From Heligmosomoides polygyrus polygyrus (Eukaryota; Nematoda; Chromadorea; Rhabditida; Heligmosomidae): a stretch of 64,000 nt of DNA. The position numbers and the translations under genes are program-made. Where the stretch lies: positions 60,352,034 through 60,416,033 of the forward strand of contig OX377202.1 in assembly GCA_947396885.1 (NCBI GenBank). Direction: 5' to 3'. Shown here piece by piece: positions 21,510-34,900 of the stretch. Positions within the stretch are counted from its first letter, which is position 1. Each line of letters opens with the position of its first letter. Below the pieces are notes generated by a model. The model did not search any database. It was not told the DNA's origin and was given only the letters and a program-made list of their open reading frames with translations.

Positions 21510-23329
21510 AAGCAGCGTGTCATGTTGGTCCCTCATTTCCGTGTTAGTCCTCCACGTTACATTAATTGCTGCTTGTGCGCGGTTGGCGTTGACCGAATGG
21601 CATGACCCGTTGCGCTCCTCGCACCTTTTAGGGTTCTTCGCACCTATCGCTGCTGCCCTAAAGAGTTGCTTCAGGCGTCATCTGACAAATGTGCAAGGAG
21701 TTAAGTGCTAGCGGTAAAAGTACTGATGTCTGAAGGAGAAGTCCAAAGTAGATTCCTAAAAGTCATCCCTGTAAGATCAGTGATTGTACCGCTGATCACA
21801 GATGGAGGAGTGGGTGAATGATACGAAGTCACCTTTAAAATGTGGCTTTATACACTGTCTCTTGTTCTGTGTTTTTAAATTCTGCCTCCCTAATCAGCTT
21901 TAGCGGCCCGTTGAGGAATGAATCGCAGTATAGGCTAGGATTGGCATAAGAGTACAGCTCGTCATGACATAGAATTTCATATTTCCTGAGATTCACAGCA
22001 TATTTAGAGGGCCTTGGCATACATTGGCATGCTGAATGACAATACCAGCAGATTCTTTGAGCTGTTATCCAAGGCTGTTGAACAATGTTTATTTCAGCAA
22101 ATGTTTCGGTCGAACCCAGTTTTCTTCAACATCTGAAAACGGTTAAGCTTTGAAAGATGCGCAGAATCATGCGCAATTTCCTTCAGAATGAATCTACTCC
22201 CAGTTAAAAGAGTTTCGTTCGGACTAAAAGACAAAGATTAAAACAAGAACTGGGTCTGGGGAGATTTGAAAATGTCTTGCTAACATGACATCACAGACTT
22301 TTGCAGTAGATTTCTGCAAGGTACAGGCAGGAGGAAATGAAAGGGTATTGTTCAAATTCAGAGAACTTTCATTCAGAGAATCGGAGTTTTACCGATAGGG
22401 CGTATGGAACGGATCTGGATACATTTAGGTGTTGCATTTTTCTCTACTTCTTAGTTTCCTTCAAAGAAAACGAAAACGCAGATTAAATGCAGGAACTATA
22501 TTTAGTTCTAATTTCACCTTTTACGAAACCTAGGCTTCGTCATGCATATAATATGGCAACTGCATCGTTTTCCTCTAACAAAAGCACTTCCCAGTATCTC
22601 AAGATGTGAGACAGACAAGAACCGCGGCCAAGACAGATTCTGACGCATCTATCGACTCTGTTGAGATCGAGCCACCGAGGAAAGGACCGCCGCCGTCTCG
22701 AGCTACGACAGAAAATTTGCCATGGCTAAAGCACGATTGTTACCGAACAGTCAACAGTATCTCGCTCTCCACCCGAGGGATCGTACCACTGTTTATAATG
22801 GCATAATGATGTGATGAGCTTGTTACGGTTGGTGAGAAGTTTCAATCGTGGTTCTACGGTGATAGTGTAGTACCCGAGGAGGGAAATCGTTATTCTGTCC
22901 AATTCATCCGTTCTTCCTTGCGTTGCCTTATTTCACGGCTTCGAAAAAACGGCGGAGTGGCGTTCTCCCCCACGCTTTAAACAAATGCGTTGCGAATTTC
23001 TGTGTCTACACTATCCCGTAAGGTAGCCACTGGACTCTCGAGCAAGCGCACGGGGTTAGGGGTGGGCGGGCCAGGGGATGAGGGATAGAGCGCTCGCCTC
23101 ACGAAGACAACGTCAGAGATAGATGAGATTGTTCGTGATGCGGGCTTTCCTTCAACTGCTGCCTTTTTGAAAAACGAGCAATTTCTCAGAAATATGGAAA
23201 GATTCGCGACTTTAAAGAGATCTGTGATACGAAAGTCTACCGCCTCAATTAGGGCAAGGCACACAAGACCTTCTTATTAGGGTTCCACGTTTTTAAACCG
23301 TTATCGTAACAACAGTCGTTGCGGGACCA
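21510..23329. other. No recognisable gene
   Basis: Short frames only. A - strand frame at 22977-23264 (95 codons) has no recognisable domain, and part of it overlaps a repeat related to 20.7-20.9 kb. Confidence 0.35.
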
Positions 23330-24372
23330 ATACATCTTCGGATCAGGGCTGCCAACTGCACGGTGACCAATAATGGATGTACGGAACTACAGGAGGAGAG
23401 GCATCATACCGTTTGAGGCGTTCTGGATGGAATATTTTGGAGAAATTACTAGTTGACAACTCTATAATGTAAGAGTGGTCACGTTGTATCATCAGAACTC
23501 ACTGTGATGTGTTCAAATGCACATTAGGATAGGGTCGTTAGAACAAAACCTCCAGAGTGTATCCGAATTCTGTAACCCATAGGGACCAAATATAGTCAGA
23601 TGGCCAGCCACAGGATAGACGTGCTTCGAATCAGTGCTTTCCTCATCAGGCATTCCTCTCCTGGCTCATCGACCTTTGAAGGCGGTTGCTAGTAATAATC
23701 ACTTCGGACGTCTACTAGGTCGTTGAGCATTGTGAGGCTAAGATTTTCACGCAATATATTTCCCATACATGTATAGTTAGACCTCTATTACGTTCCTGAA
23801 GAGTGGAACATATCTGATGTGTTCTTGAAACTATTAATGATTGCAGCAGTGCTATACAAGCTCATCTACATAACAGTAGCTCTCTAGAAGTAAAATAACG
23901 GTTTTTTTTTCGGTAAAAAAAATTGTATCCAGCAGTTCAAGCAATGGAAATAGTGATCAATGATTGTTTTAATGCCTACCGAGGTTGCTGCGTGTTTTGA
24001 GAGCTTCTCTATGTGTAAACAGCAGAAGTGATTGACCGAAGGGAATAATTTGCGAGAACATGATTACCTGGATCTGTATCATTTGCTGTTTGCTTCCTTA
24101 CAAAGGATCTTTGATCTTGTTTCATAATAGTCTAAATTCAACAATTTTTCAACTTTTTGCGCACATAGTTGCTTGTAGTGTATAAAATTGACACGGTTCT
24201 TGCACTAATCCATAAAACTCGTGATGACCTAGCAACGGTCGATATTAGATGACACTGGTTGTGCACTCCTATAGGTTAGCTATGTAGAACCATCAGCATT
24301 TCCTCCCAAAATGTTCCGTCCCGAACCGCCTCAAATGGTATGAAACCTCTCCTTTCTGCAGTTCAGTAGCTA
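23330..24372. mobile_element. TIR element of about 1 kb, non-coding
   Basis: GGAACTACAGGAGGAGAGGC at about 23383 with the following CATACCGTTTGAGGCG is mirrored at 24310-24365 (complement GAACTGCAGAAAGGAGAGG, CATACCATTTGAGGCG). The interior has no long frame. Outer limits are approximate. Confidence 0.6.
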
Positions 24373-24621
24373 CATTATTGATTATTTATTTATCCAAGGC
24401 TACATAAGGTAGACGTCAGAGAAAAACACAAAAACAACACAGCACAACTAACTAATAACACAAAAGACTCCTAGCTTTGCGTCGGAAAATAGAAAAACAA
24501 GGAGGAATTAAATCTACCGCACTTCCCAGAGATAATCAAAGATAAAAACAAGGAGCCTTCTCTGCAAGCAGTTGACATGGATCGCCACGTGGCTCGAGAA
24601 GCCGGCCCATGAGTCCAGAAT

Positions 24622-25212
24622 AACCGTACAGGGTGCAGTCCCTGTCGGGGGGGGGGGGGGGGAGCAGTCCATTATGAACTGTTAACGATAGCTATGCATG
24701 TGTACATACAACATGCAATACAACATATGAATGCCTTAACTTACCTGATCCCCTCCCTTGGAAATGTCCGAGTGTTCCGCTGAAACATTGAAAAAGTTTT
24801 AATATGGGACTATGCACGGTGGAGGAGGTGGGGGGCACTATGTACTGCAGCACGGTTGTGATCCAAAACTCTATTTGCTTAGGAAAGAAATAGCAAACCG
24901 CTATGCACTAATTGATTAAGGTAATAACGTTCCTTTAACGTGTTTTCGTGGTTTTATAGTATTGTAATTGTTACAGGTTTCTGTTCAATTTGCTGTGTTT
25001 TCATTACTCCCTCCCCCCCCCCCCCGACTAGGAAAGCAATTTAGAAAGCTGATTTTGGTATTGGAAGGACAGCAATGGATAATGTAAGCATATTTATACA
25101 TATTCATATGTTGTGGTGTATGTTGCATTTCTTTAGAAGTTGAAATGGACTGCCCCCCCCCCCGACAGGGATTGCCCCCCCCCCGACAGGGATTGCACCC
25201 CGTACAGTTATC
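24622..25212. mobile_element. G-run TIR element of about 590 bp
   Basis: Left end GTACAGGGTGCAGTCCCTGT followed by a run of about 15 G; right end complementary with C runs and two CCGACAGGGATTG copies. Inner arms also pair (ATGCAATACAACATATGAAT against its complement near 25110). Strong G-quadruplex potential on one strand at each end. Confidence 0.75.
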
Positions 25213-25582
25213 AGGCATCTGTCTGAGCATCGGCGGACATTGTTGGTTTAGGCTTTAGAAAACCTCCAGGGTTATCCACCCCAGACAGAATAACCAGACA
25301 ATATCAGTAAACAAAATCACCGTCAAAACATCGATATTCAACACAAGTAATAAACGAACCCTAACTGAAATAAATCAAAACAGTTAGTACAAAAGAAGAG
25401 TAGAGAAACGTGTAAAAAATAAAACATTGAGGTTGTTTTATATGAGATTTTTAAATGTACAGTAGCTCAATCCGAAAGACCATTTTTGGACACTCTTTCG
25501 AAAGTGGCCGCTGTCCTATTAATAATGTAAAATCTACAGTTGAGCCTTGCGGCTTTGACCTGGAGCCTTATGGGGTCACCCC
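25213..25582. other. No recognisable feature
   Basis: AT-rich; no gene or repeat identified. Confidence 0.4.
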
Positions 25583-25720
25583 TGGGGCCACTTTCATCAA
25601 CCGCTTACTGCTCTCTAACGGTGAAAATACCGCCAAACCCTCTGATATAGCATTCATTAGGATAAGGTTGGCGGTATTTTCACTGTTAGAGGGCGGTATG
25701 TGGTTGATGAATCTGGCCCC
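25583..25720. mobile_element. MITE family TGGGGCC..TTCATCAAC, copy 1
   Basis: Ends are TGGGGCCACTTTCATCAACC and the complement of GGGGCCAGATTCATCAACC. Inner arms pair over TAACGGTGAAAATACCGCC. Same ends as copies at 54389 and 57687. Confidence 0.85.
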
Positions 25721-25973
25721 TGGTGGACGTAGTTCTGGTTGATACCAAGTTCTCAACTCTATGACCGCAAGCGCCATCGATGATTTTATGAAAACGTGAG
25801 GTAAATGGATGCGTGCAGTCTAACCCCGCGAGTAGTAATATGGCGTTCGTGATTGGTTCACGATTTATTCTTTGTGGCGAAGTATAGGCGTTGTCCTGAC
25901 CATGCCGAAGCTCGCGTTCTGTGCATTGAACGACAATCTAGGGTCCATGTGATGATGAGTGTTTGCATTTAGA

Positions 25974-28900
25974 ATGTTTCAGGGTGAATCGCGATTAGTT
26001 GACATCGACGACCGTGAGGAGTACTTTGTGAAGCCTCTATACACGTACTACTGTAACTGCGGACAGGTGAGCTTAATTCTGTGAGGGAATGCCCTGTTGT
26101 AGGTGTAAGCGCTCGTCTGAAGTGGATTTTTGAGCCTTTGGATCCATTCCAGATGGCGATGATCAGCGACAGCCTACTGATTCGAATGCCATTGCGTAAA
26201 CGAGACGGAGCAAGAGTTATTGATCCAGACAGGACGACGGCGAAGACGTTTTCCACTCCTGGTGACACCGTCTATGTGCAGAGGTTGCAGTTGATTCGTA
26301 CCATTCGTTCGCTTACTGCTCATTGTGCGTATACTTAAAATTTCAGGTCGGAAGGTTTGGAACAACAGTACCGTAAAAATTGCAAAGGTTGTGGCGTTCC
26401 GTTGTTCTACCAGCACCCCTTCAACTTGAAGCTGGTGTTTATCTTTCGGGAAGCGCTGTTATCCGCCCAAGAAGTCGGTGGCTTCAGTGGAAATAATGAG
26501 GAGCAGCGGGCAAAGAAGGTGCGTTGTTTGAATCCACAGTGCTCTTTAACAGGTGAAATCATTCCGTTTAGGGTATAATAATATGCACATAGTTCAATGC
26601 CGATTCGCTGCACATACCACCCACCCCGTCTTATTTTGTGTACTAGTGCTTTGAAAAATAAGGGAATTGATTGCGGTTAAAGGGCAAAGTCGATTTGGTA
26701 CTATTGTACTTTTGGTACCCCACTTAATCTTGTTCAAAATAGGTCTGTATCACCTGTATCACCGTCGTCCCGTTGATCATCGAATTGCTCGAGCGGGTGC
26801 TAGCAGCGTCTCCATTCGTCCCTGTCGCGTGCCAGAGTGGTCCAATGGATCCTCCTCGCTCGAGGAACACGAAGAGCGTCATATCGGTCGTTCAGGGCTT
26901 TAACGAAGAAGTCCGACCAACGCGTTGGTGGGCGTCCTGGTGTTCTCTCGACATCCCGCGGAATCCAGTCGGTGATGGCTCTCGTCCAGCGGGTGTCTGC
27001 GAAGCGCATTACGTGGCCGGCCCACCTAATTTTCGACAACTTGGCCCACGCGACAGCGTCTCTGATCTTCGAACGTCTGCGAAGCTCGGAACTCCGGAGG
27101 CCATCTCTCACTTGCGTGAGTCGTGTCACTCCGAGCATCGTCCTCTCGATTCCACGCTGCGCGACGCTGATCGCGTGTTCATCCTGCTTTCGTATAGCCC
27201 AGGTCTCTGAGGCGTATGTTAGGGCAGGAAGAACAGTGGAGTCGAATAGGTGGGCACGGAGTCGGACGTTCTTCGTCTTCTTCGCGACTTCTTCGACGCT
27301 CTTGAAAGCTCCCCAAGCCGCTCTTTTCCTCCTGCTCAGCTCTGGTGCTAGGTCGTTGGCCATGTTGACTTCGCGACCCAGATACACATAGCATTCGGAG
27401 ATGTTCGTTCCGTTGAGCGAGAATGGGGCATCAGAAACCCATCCGTTCCTCATGAACATCGTCTTCGTAAGATTAGGTCTACTGGGGGTAATCTGCCATG
27501 GGAGGAACGAATATCATAGTCGTTTTTTTGCGGAAATGTCTTATAAGTCCGTTATATTAAGTTCGAATTGCCCAAGGCCTTCGAAATAGTGTAGGAGACG
27601 CAGAGACTCCGCCTCCTATCGATGCGCACTATTTCGCCGTCTCTAGTCTGCAGCAGAGGTTAGCAGGGCATAAGCCCTGAAATCTCGAAAAGCCTTGAAA
27701 ACCCTGTTGTGTGCTTTCCCCTCGCGCGGAGGGGAGCACAGAATTGGGCAGGGGAAGGGACTCCGGAATATGGGCCCACTAGCGCACCCGTGCTAAAATT
27801 GCCTTCATCCTGTTGTCCCCTCCATTGCTAATATGGAAACAAATAAGACGCGGATCTGTAATCAAAAGAAGGAAATAAGGCTGCACTTGCATTCGCTGTG
27901 TGCGTCGCCGCGCCTGCGCGCTGACCCCCCCCCCCCCCCCCCCCGGGGAGACGGTCGCGATTGCGTGCTGGTAGGAGGCGGTGTCTCTGCGTCTCTCACC
28001 AGCGCGCGCTATTTCGCAAGGCCTTAGGCAATTTTGACTCTTAATGTAACGGGCTTATAAGGCATTTCCGCACAATAAACGACTATGGTATTCGTTCTTC
28101 CCATGGCAGATTGCCCCCAGTACACCTATTTTGAACAAGATTAAGTGGGGTACCATAAGTACAATAGTACCGTCGATTTTCGAATATCCTATTAAGGTTC
28201 TTATTCTACTCATACATTGCAGTTACCAGCGGAACACTTATAGTTTACTCTTGGTCCACTCCATCTTTTTGCCCGTACAATATGTCGCGAACGAATGAAT
28301 CGGTGGTGGATAAAGCTAAAACCCTGCAAAGGCTTCTTGAACCATGATCACAGGGGAGAGTCAAACTTGCTAAAACTTGCATTCCGCTGCGTTGCTATTA
28401 GCATGCATCCACCAAGGAGAACCTTCAAAGTGGCGGTGAGCTTTTGCGATGCAATTTTAACCGTGTGGGGAATCCAAAACCGTAGTTAATCTTTTTCGGA
28501 ATGCTCTTCAGAGGTAAAAAAGGCGTGTGGAAGCCTGAGCGCGAATTTCATCACGCCCTGTTGTCACTCAACCAAATGTGGTCGATCGACTGACGCACTG
28601 GATAGCGATTTCGCCTGTCGGTCGCACCGAATGGGTTTTACGGTTCGACCGTCGATGTCGTCGTAGTTTTTGCACACATCGGGTCGTTATTGCTGTGTGC
28701 TTACGTGATCACAGGAGTCAATTTATACACAATTATCGCTTTTAGAACGTGTTAAATATTTACCGGCACCAAATCAACTTTATGACCTATTCCGTGAAGT
28801 GTATGTGTTTGTATGCATTTATGGCATCGTTGTTGATATATACAGTGCAAATACAATCCATTGAAAGATCACTCGAATGGATCAAAAAAGCTCTACTTTT

Positions 28901-31900
28901 ACTTAATAAAAGCACTAATCGTGTACAAATTCACCGCGACCGTACAAAACCTTTGGCGGCACGGGAGACTAAACCAGAGGTGGGCGTGCGTTTAACGATT
29001 AACGATATGCCGATTCACCGGATTTACCGGCATTTATCGTTAAAGAGGTTTAACGAAATTTAACGACGAAAATTTCCGTTAAACTGCATTAACGACATTT
29101 TACGCACCATCTTTAAAATTTTGCTTCTTCTTCGTGTAAATGCATTTTGGACAAATTTTCCGCATGAGCTTTCGCAGTATCATTGCGACACCGAGGAAAC
29201 GCTCTATTTACTTGAATCATTGGAAATAGATATCGATATTGTCCGGCTTATTTTGGCATTTTCTTGCTCCTTGATTTATTTTTGCGTGCGCCTCCACGTG
29301 GCCATCGACCTAGTGCCAATACTGACCAGGAGGAAGAGAGCGGCTTGGGGAGCTTTCAAGAGCGTCGAAGAAGTCGCGAAGAAGACGAAGAACGTCCGAC
29401 TCCGTGCCCACCTATTCGACTCCAGTGTTCTGCCTGCCCTGACTTACGCCGCAGAGACTGGGCTGTACGAGAGCACGATGAACACGCGATCAGCGTCGCG
29501 CAGTGTGGAATCGAGGGGACGATGCTCGGAGTGACACGACTCATGCAAGTGAGAGAAGGCCTGCGGAGTTCCGAGCTTCGCCGACGTTCGAAGATCAGAG
29601 ACGCTGTCGCATGGGCCAAGTCGTCGAAAATTAGGTGGGCCGGCCACGTAATGCGATTCGCAGACACCCGCTGGACGAGAGCCTCCACCGACTGGGTTCC
29701 GCGGAATGTCAAGAGAACACCAGGACGCCCACCGACGCGTTGGTCGGACTTCTGCGTGAAAGCCCTGAACGAACGATATGACGCACTTCGTGTACCTCGA
29801 GGCAGGAGGAGCACTCTGGGACACCGCAGGGACGAATGGAGACCCTGATGGCGCCTGTTCGAGCAACTCGATGATCAACGGGAGTACGGGTGATGCAGGC
29901 AACAGTTTTGTTGATGATAGATGGATTGTTGTTATTTGTTGTGAAGATGAAGACAGTCATATAAATTCCATGTAGATGGAGTCGAAAAAGATCAATAAAA
30001 AAAGAAATCTGGCTATTTGCATATTGAAATACTTCCAAGTTTCCACACGTCTTTTCTGGACCACAGAAGAGCATTCCGAAAAAAAAAATTACTACGGTTA
30101 TGGATTCCCCACACAAGATCCTACATCAGGAAAAATTGCACCGCAAAACCTCACCGCCACTTTGGAAGCTCCCCTTGTAAGAAACACGCGGAAGGGACCT
30201 TACCAGCTTCTCAATGCTGTGGGTGCGTTAGAAGGGAATGTCGAAAAAGCAAATTAGAGCCGAAAAGCTAGAAATGGTTTCAGGTACTGTTAACGAAATG
30301 GCCATATTGAGCCTCTAGCACTAGTGTGCTTGGTGTACCGTACTTGATCGTGTTTAAAATAGGTATTAGGGGTGATCTGCCATGGGAAGAACGAATATCA
30401 TTGTCGTTTTTTCACCATAGCATGCTGTGGCGTGCAGGTGTGACGACTAGCTACATACAGCGAATGTAAATGCAGTTCCCGCCCTTCCGCAGATGCTCCC
30501 GCGGGAGTATAACTCAGGCCTTTAGGGCCTCGACAGTGTCTCGCGGCAGCACCCGGAGGACGCGACCGTATCGCTCCCACCGCAGTGGGACCCACGCTGC
30601 CACTGTGGTGGAAGCCGTGGCGCGGACGAGTTGTCGCGAAGCAGCTGGTCGCAAAGGTCCCCGAGCGCTGCCGTACTTCACGGCGGCTCCCATCCGCAGT
30701 GCCAGGAGCTGCGGGTGAGACACGCCGGGGGCGTGATAGATGGGTGTCGATTATGGTTCATCTATTTGGAAACATTTTTTAACGAATCTGCATGCTAGGA
30801 ATCTAACAGGTCTGTGCATAATTTCTGTCCATAAAAGGGCTTGACAACCAACAATATAATCACCGTTAGTGTCGACAAATGGAGGCGTATGGAATCTTGC
30901 ACTCAAAAGGTAACGCAAGAAAAAAACCTTAGCACGATATTAAGTAACCTTAATTACACTGCATATCTTCGTGGCCTTCCAGCCACAAGTTAGCCGTACG
31001 AGGTCTGGGGAGAACTCTTGCAGAAATGCAACAACAAAGCAGACCGTTCTTTTTAGTATGAGCTATAACTGTATCGGACAGACCTCCCGGACTCAACAAG
31101 GCATCGGAGGGAATGCTGTCATCACGAGTGCTACCACACTATCCTCGAGCTGCTTTCAACCGAGGAACTTTTAGTGGAGGTAGAACGACCAAAGTAAGAG
31201 CAAGAGCAAAATGGTACGGAACTGCTGAGTTATAAGGAGGGTTTTATTAGATTTCGGGGCTTACATTCAAGAAGTCCTAACTTGGCTTAGAAAACGCTAC
31301 CTCACAAAACAAACGTTTTGCTTACTACATCTCTGACATCCTCAGAGTTCGCAACTGTCGGCAAAAATACGCAGTATTGCGTACAGTCACCTTCGCGGCG
31401 CCGCACAACCCGTCGGTGTCATGACGGGTCCGCGGCACCCGTAAGACTCTGCTGCCGGCCTTAGGCCCATGTTAGGCCTTTGGTATACTCCCGTCCGCTG
31501 CCGCTACGCGAGAGTGCACAGCGACGCGATGGCTCGCGATGCGCGTCGCGAGCCTTCGCCGTCGCTGAGGCTGACATAGTTCACGCAGTTCTGCAGACGG
31601 AGACTTTTGCAGAATTTTAGCGAATCAGCTGATTCATTGCATTTTTTTCCGGATTCCTTGTTTTCTCAGCCTTTTCGTTCGTGATTTCGCGTTTTTTCCC
31701 GTTTTATCGCCTTCTGATCCGTATACCGTCGTAGGGTTGTTGCTTTCAATGGTATTTCGTAGATGTCGTGTTTTACAAGGGGGTTTCCGTCATGCCTGTG
31801 TCGACTCATGCATTTCTTTTGTTCCTCATGCAATCCACAAGCGCGGAAACCACGTTTCTGTGCTCGACACGATACGAGAGGCTTCTCGTGACGTGTCCAG

Positions 31901-34900
31901 CACGGAAACGTCCCAGCTGTGGCCCAATTTTTCAAAAGTGGTGTTTTACAAGGGGGTTTCCGTATCGGCAATTGGCACAAACGAGGGGGAAACGGCCTAG
32001 AAAAACATCTCATCCGAAAAGCAGCCGTTCATTTGGCACATTTCTGTGCCGGACATGTCAGCAGAACCTCCCTGTGACTTGTCCGGCACAGAAATGTGGA
32101 TTTCTGTGCCGTCGAGGAGGTTCACAAGCGAAAAAATGCGAGAATCGGCACAAAAGAGGGAGAAAACGGCCTAGAAAAACATCTCATCCGAAAAGCAGCC
32201 GTTCAAGCCGTCGAGAAAACCCAAAATGACTCTAGCCACGACGAAATCTCTACGAGAAGAACAACAGAGACATCACATGACCACCCAACATCACCAGACG
32301 TGTGTTGAAATTGCTGTGGTATGGTCACGAACCAATGAAGTGTCGAAATAAGTGAGTGGAAGTGCATAGAATAGGGCATGACAAGCGCTCCCCCCTCCGC
32401 AACCATCGCAGCCCGTCGCACGGGAGTATGTTTCACTCCCGCGACGCAGAGGTATAACACCCCTCTGCGACGCATCGCGGGTGCAATGGCGCGTCAACTG
32501 ACAACCGCGCCCCACTGCGCCGTCCGCCACTGCAGCGAAGGCGCGCCGTTGACAGTTGCCCCGCGCCCATCGCTGGAGCGACGCGGGAGTATACCATAGG
32601 CCTTATACTTCGGCGACGCGTCGCCGACGCTGCGACCCGTCACCGACGTCGCCGACGCTGACGTCACCACCGACGTCGCCACAGACGTCGCCGACATCGC
32701 CACAGACGCGTGGTCGGCGTCGGCGGCGTCGTCAACAGATTCTGTTTCGGCGTCGGGGACATCGTTGACAGGAGAGCATCGGAGCGCGTTTTCAATGTCA
32801 TCATTTGGTAACCAGCCTGTTCATAGAAAGGCTAGCTGATCACATCTGCCTCGATTAGGACACGCTGTATTTTTCGCAAGGCATAGTGCGTTTTTAGGTT
32901 TTAAACTTTAAAATAAGCACAAATCGATCGATACGGTCACTTTGTGAAGAGATTATAACAAACGACGAATTGATATAACAAACTACTAATTATAACTACT
33001 AATTGATTATGGACAAATTATATATTATAGACATAATAATAATAGAAGTACGGGGTAGTGTTGGGCATTTAACGACTATTGATTTACCAATTTAACGATT
33101 TTACCAGCATTTTCGGTTTAGCAAAAACCTTTTCGTTAAATCGTATTTAAATTAAATTTACGCGGAATTCTCGAAGTTCAAAGGAAAATTTAACCCTTAA
33201 TTAGTAAGAATTCTATCTCGGAAAAGCGGTTCGCAGAGGTTTGCAGTACCATTTCAGAAAGCGAAGAAACACTACTTATTTTCTACACAGTTCTATTTAG
33301 TATTACTTGTTCTACAAGGAAGCAAATAGGCCTAGAAAAAGCGAACAGGACGGCTGAGAAGGCCCTCCCAAACACTCAGTGGTCTAGTGAATTGCACTTT
33401 TGTGTTCGCAAGACGGCGTCTTTTGCACTTCTCGATTTCGTAATTCGAAGTACGGTGATGATGATGGCAGTTCCGGGAACGAGGAACCAACCCACAGTCA
33501 TAACACTCCATCGGAGCGCATTTTCTGCCACCCTTGAATGACGTCGGCGACGTCGGTGACGAACCGTCGCCGTGCACAGCACGGCCACGCCGAAGTATAA
33601 CATAGGACTTAGGGATTGTTTAGTGTGAACGCAGCGCGATGTAGTGATACGCTTTCACATCGATCCATCGCTTCTCGCGATCGATGTGGGAAAGGGGAGA
33701 AAGGGGGCGTACACGACGCGCGGCCACGATCGTCTGCATACTACGGGCTGTGCGCCAAGGATGGCGCCTGCGACAGTCCATTTGTCATTACCAAGCCGGA
33801 AAGGATGAAGGACGAGAGTCGCAATAGGAGGGAGAGTGGAGGATGCTGGCTAGCTATACCATCTACCTATTCACCATGTGAACCAAGCCGCAAAATTCCA
33901 ACAGGTATTAAAAATCCGTGAAGATAACGGTGAATGATCAGAGTAGCGATAAACCACACAACCATTTGAACGTCGCTACACTAATAGATGAGATAAAGAT
34001 CTTGTTCATTTCATCAACTTCGGAGAAAATATGGAGTAGAGGGGTAACTGCTTTACTGAATCGCTCTTTATCTCATCTATTAGCTAACGTTCTGGACCAT
34101 AATGGGATAATTAGTGAAAACAGACAGGACGAAACGTCGCAAAATGATTGTACAGTAGTATAGAGTACAATACAGTCCAAGAGGAGCTCGTCCCAAATAT
34201 TTTGTTCACTCTAAAATTCTTAATAATTCCCGAGTCCACGTCGAGCCTGCCACGGCTGATCGCGTCGTGTCGCAGTTTCCCATCAGCGGCGCGATTCGTC
34301 GAGTACAGAAACCAAAAATTCTGTCCAATGTGTTTCGGGGCGGCGGAGTATAAAGGCGATGTGGTGCTGCTGGGCGGCGCGAAAAAAAAATAGCTATGCA
34401 GACAATCACGCCGCGCCACCCGGCGCCGCAAGTAAAAGGCCTTTAGCAATCCCTAAAGAGGACGTTCTATCTGGCACAAAATTAAAAATGTTATTCATCG
34501 CTGGTGTCTTTTACCCCACTGGTGAACTGAGCTAAGTCGCTTCTGATATAATTGGGCATTCATGTGCCTTCTTACCAGATGCAGATAATCACTCAATGGA
34601 AGGTGACCACCTCCGAGCCGCTTTGCGTCGACTTTTTTTATAGAGTGGATAGTTGCGATTCTAGAGCCCAATTCAATTTTCCTAAGCCGGCCGTTTTTGC
34701 TGTTATCGTGGAAAGAATAGTTCTACCATATTTTTCAGATTATCATGAAGAGGAACGTCAAAAACCAGGGAAAAATGGGGTCGGTTACAGTGTCAACGAT
34801 GGAGGGAGAAGAAGAGGATGAGATCGAAGCCGTAAGTGTTATATGCTCTTCATTCAGTAGTCAGCAGTGCTTCAGTGCACCTGAGTCAGGGAGCAAAGGA

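Noticed and set aside
25902..25960. ATGCCGAAG as the STEEP1 start exon
   Set aside because: It resembles the family N-terminus, but no GT donor downstream joins in phase to 25983 without a stop.
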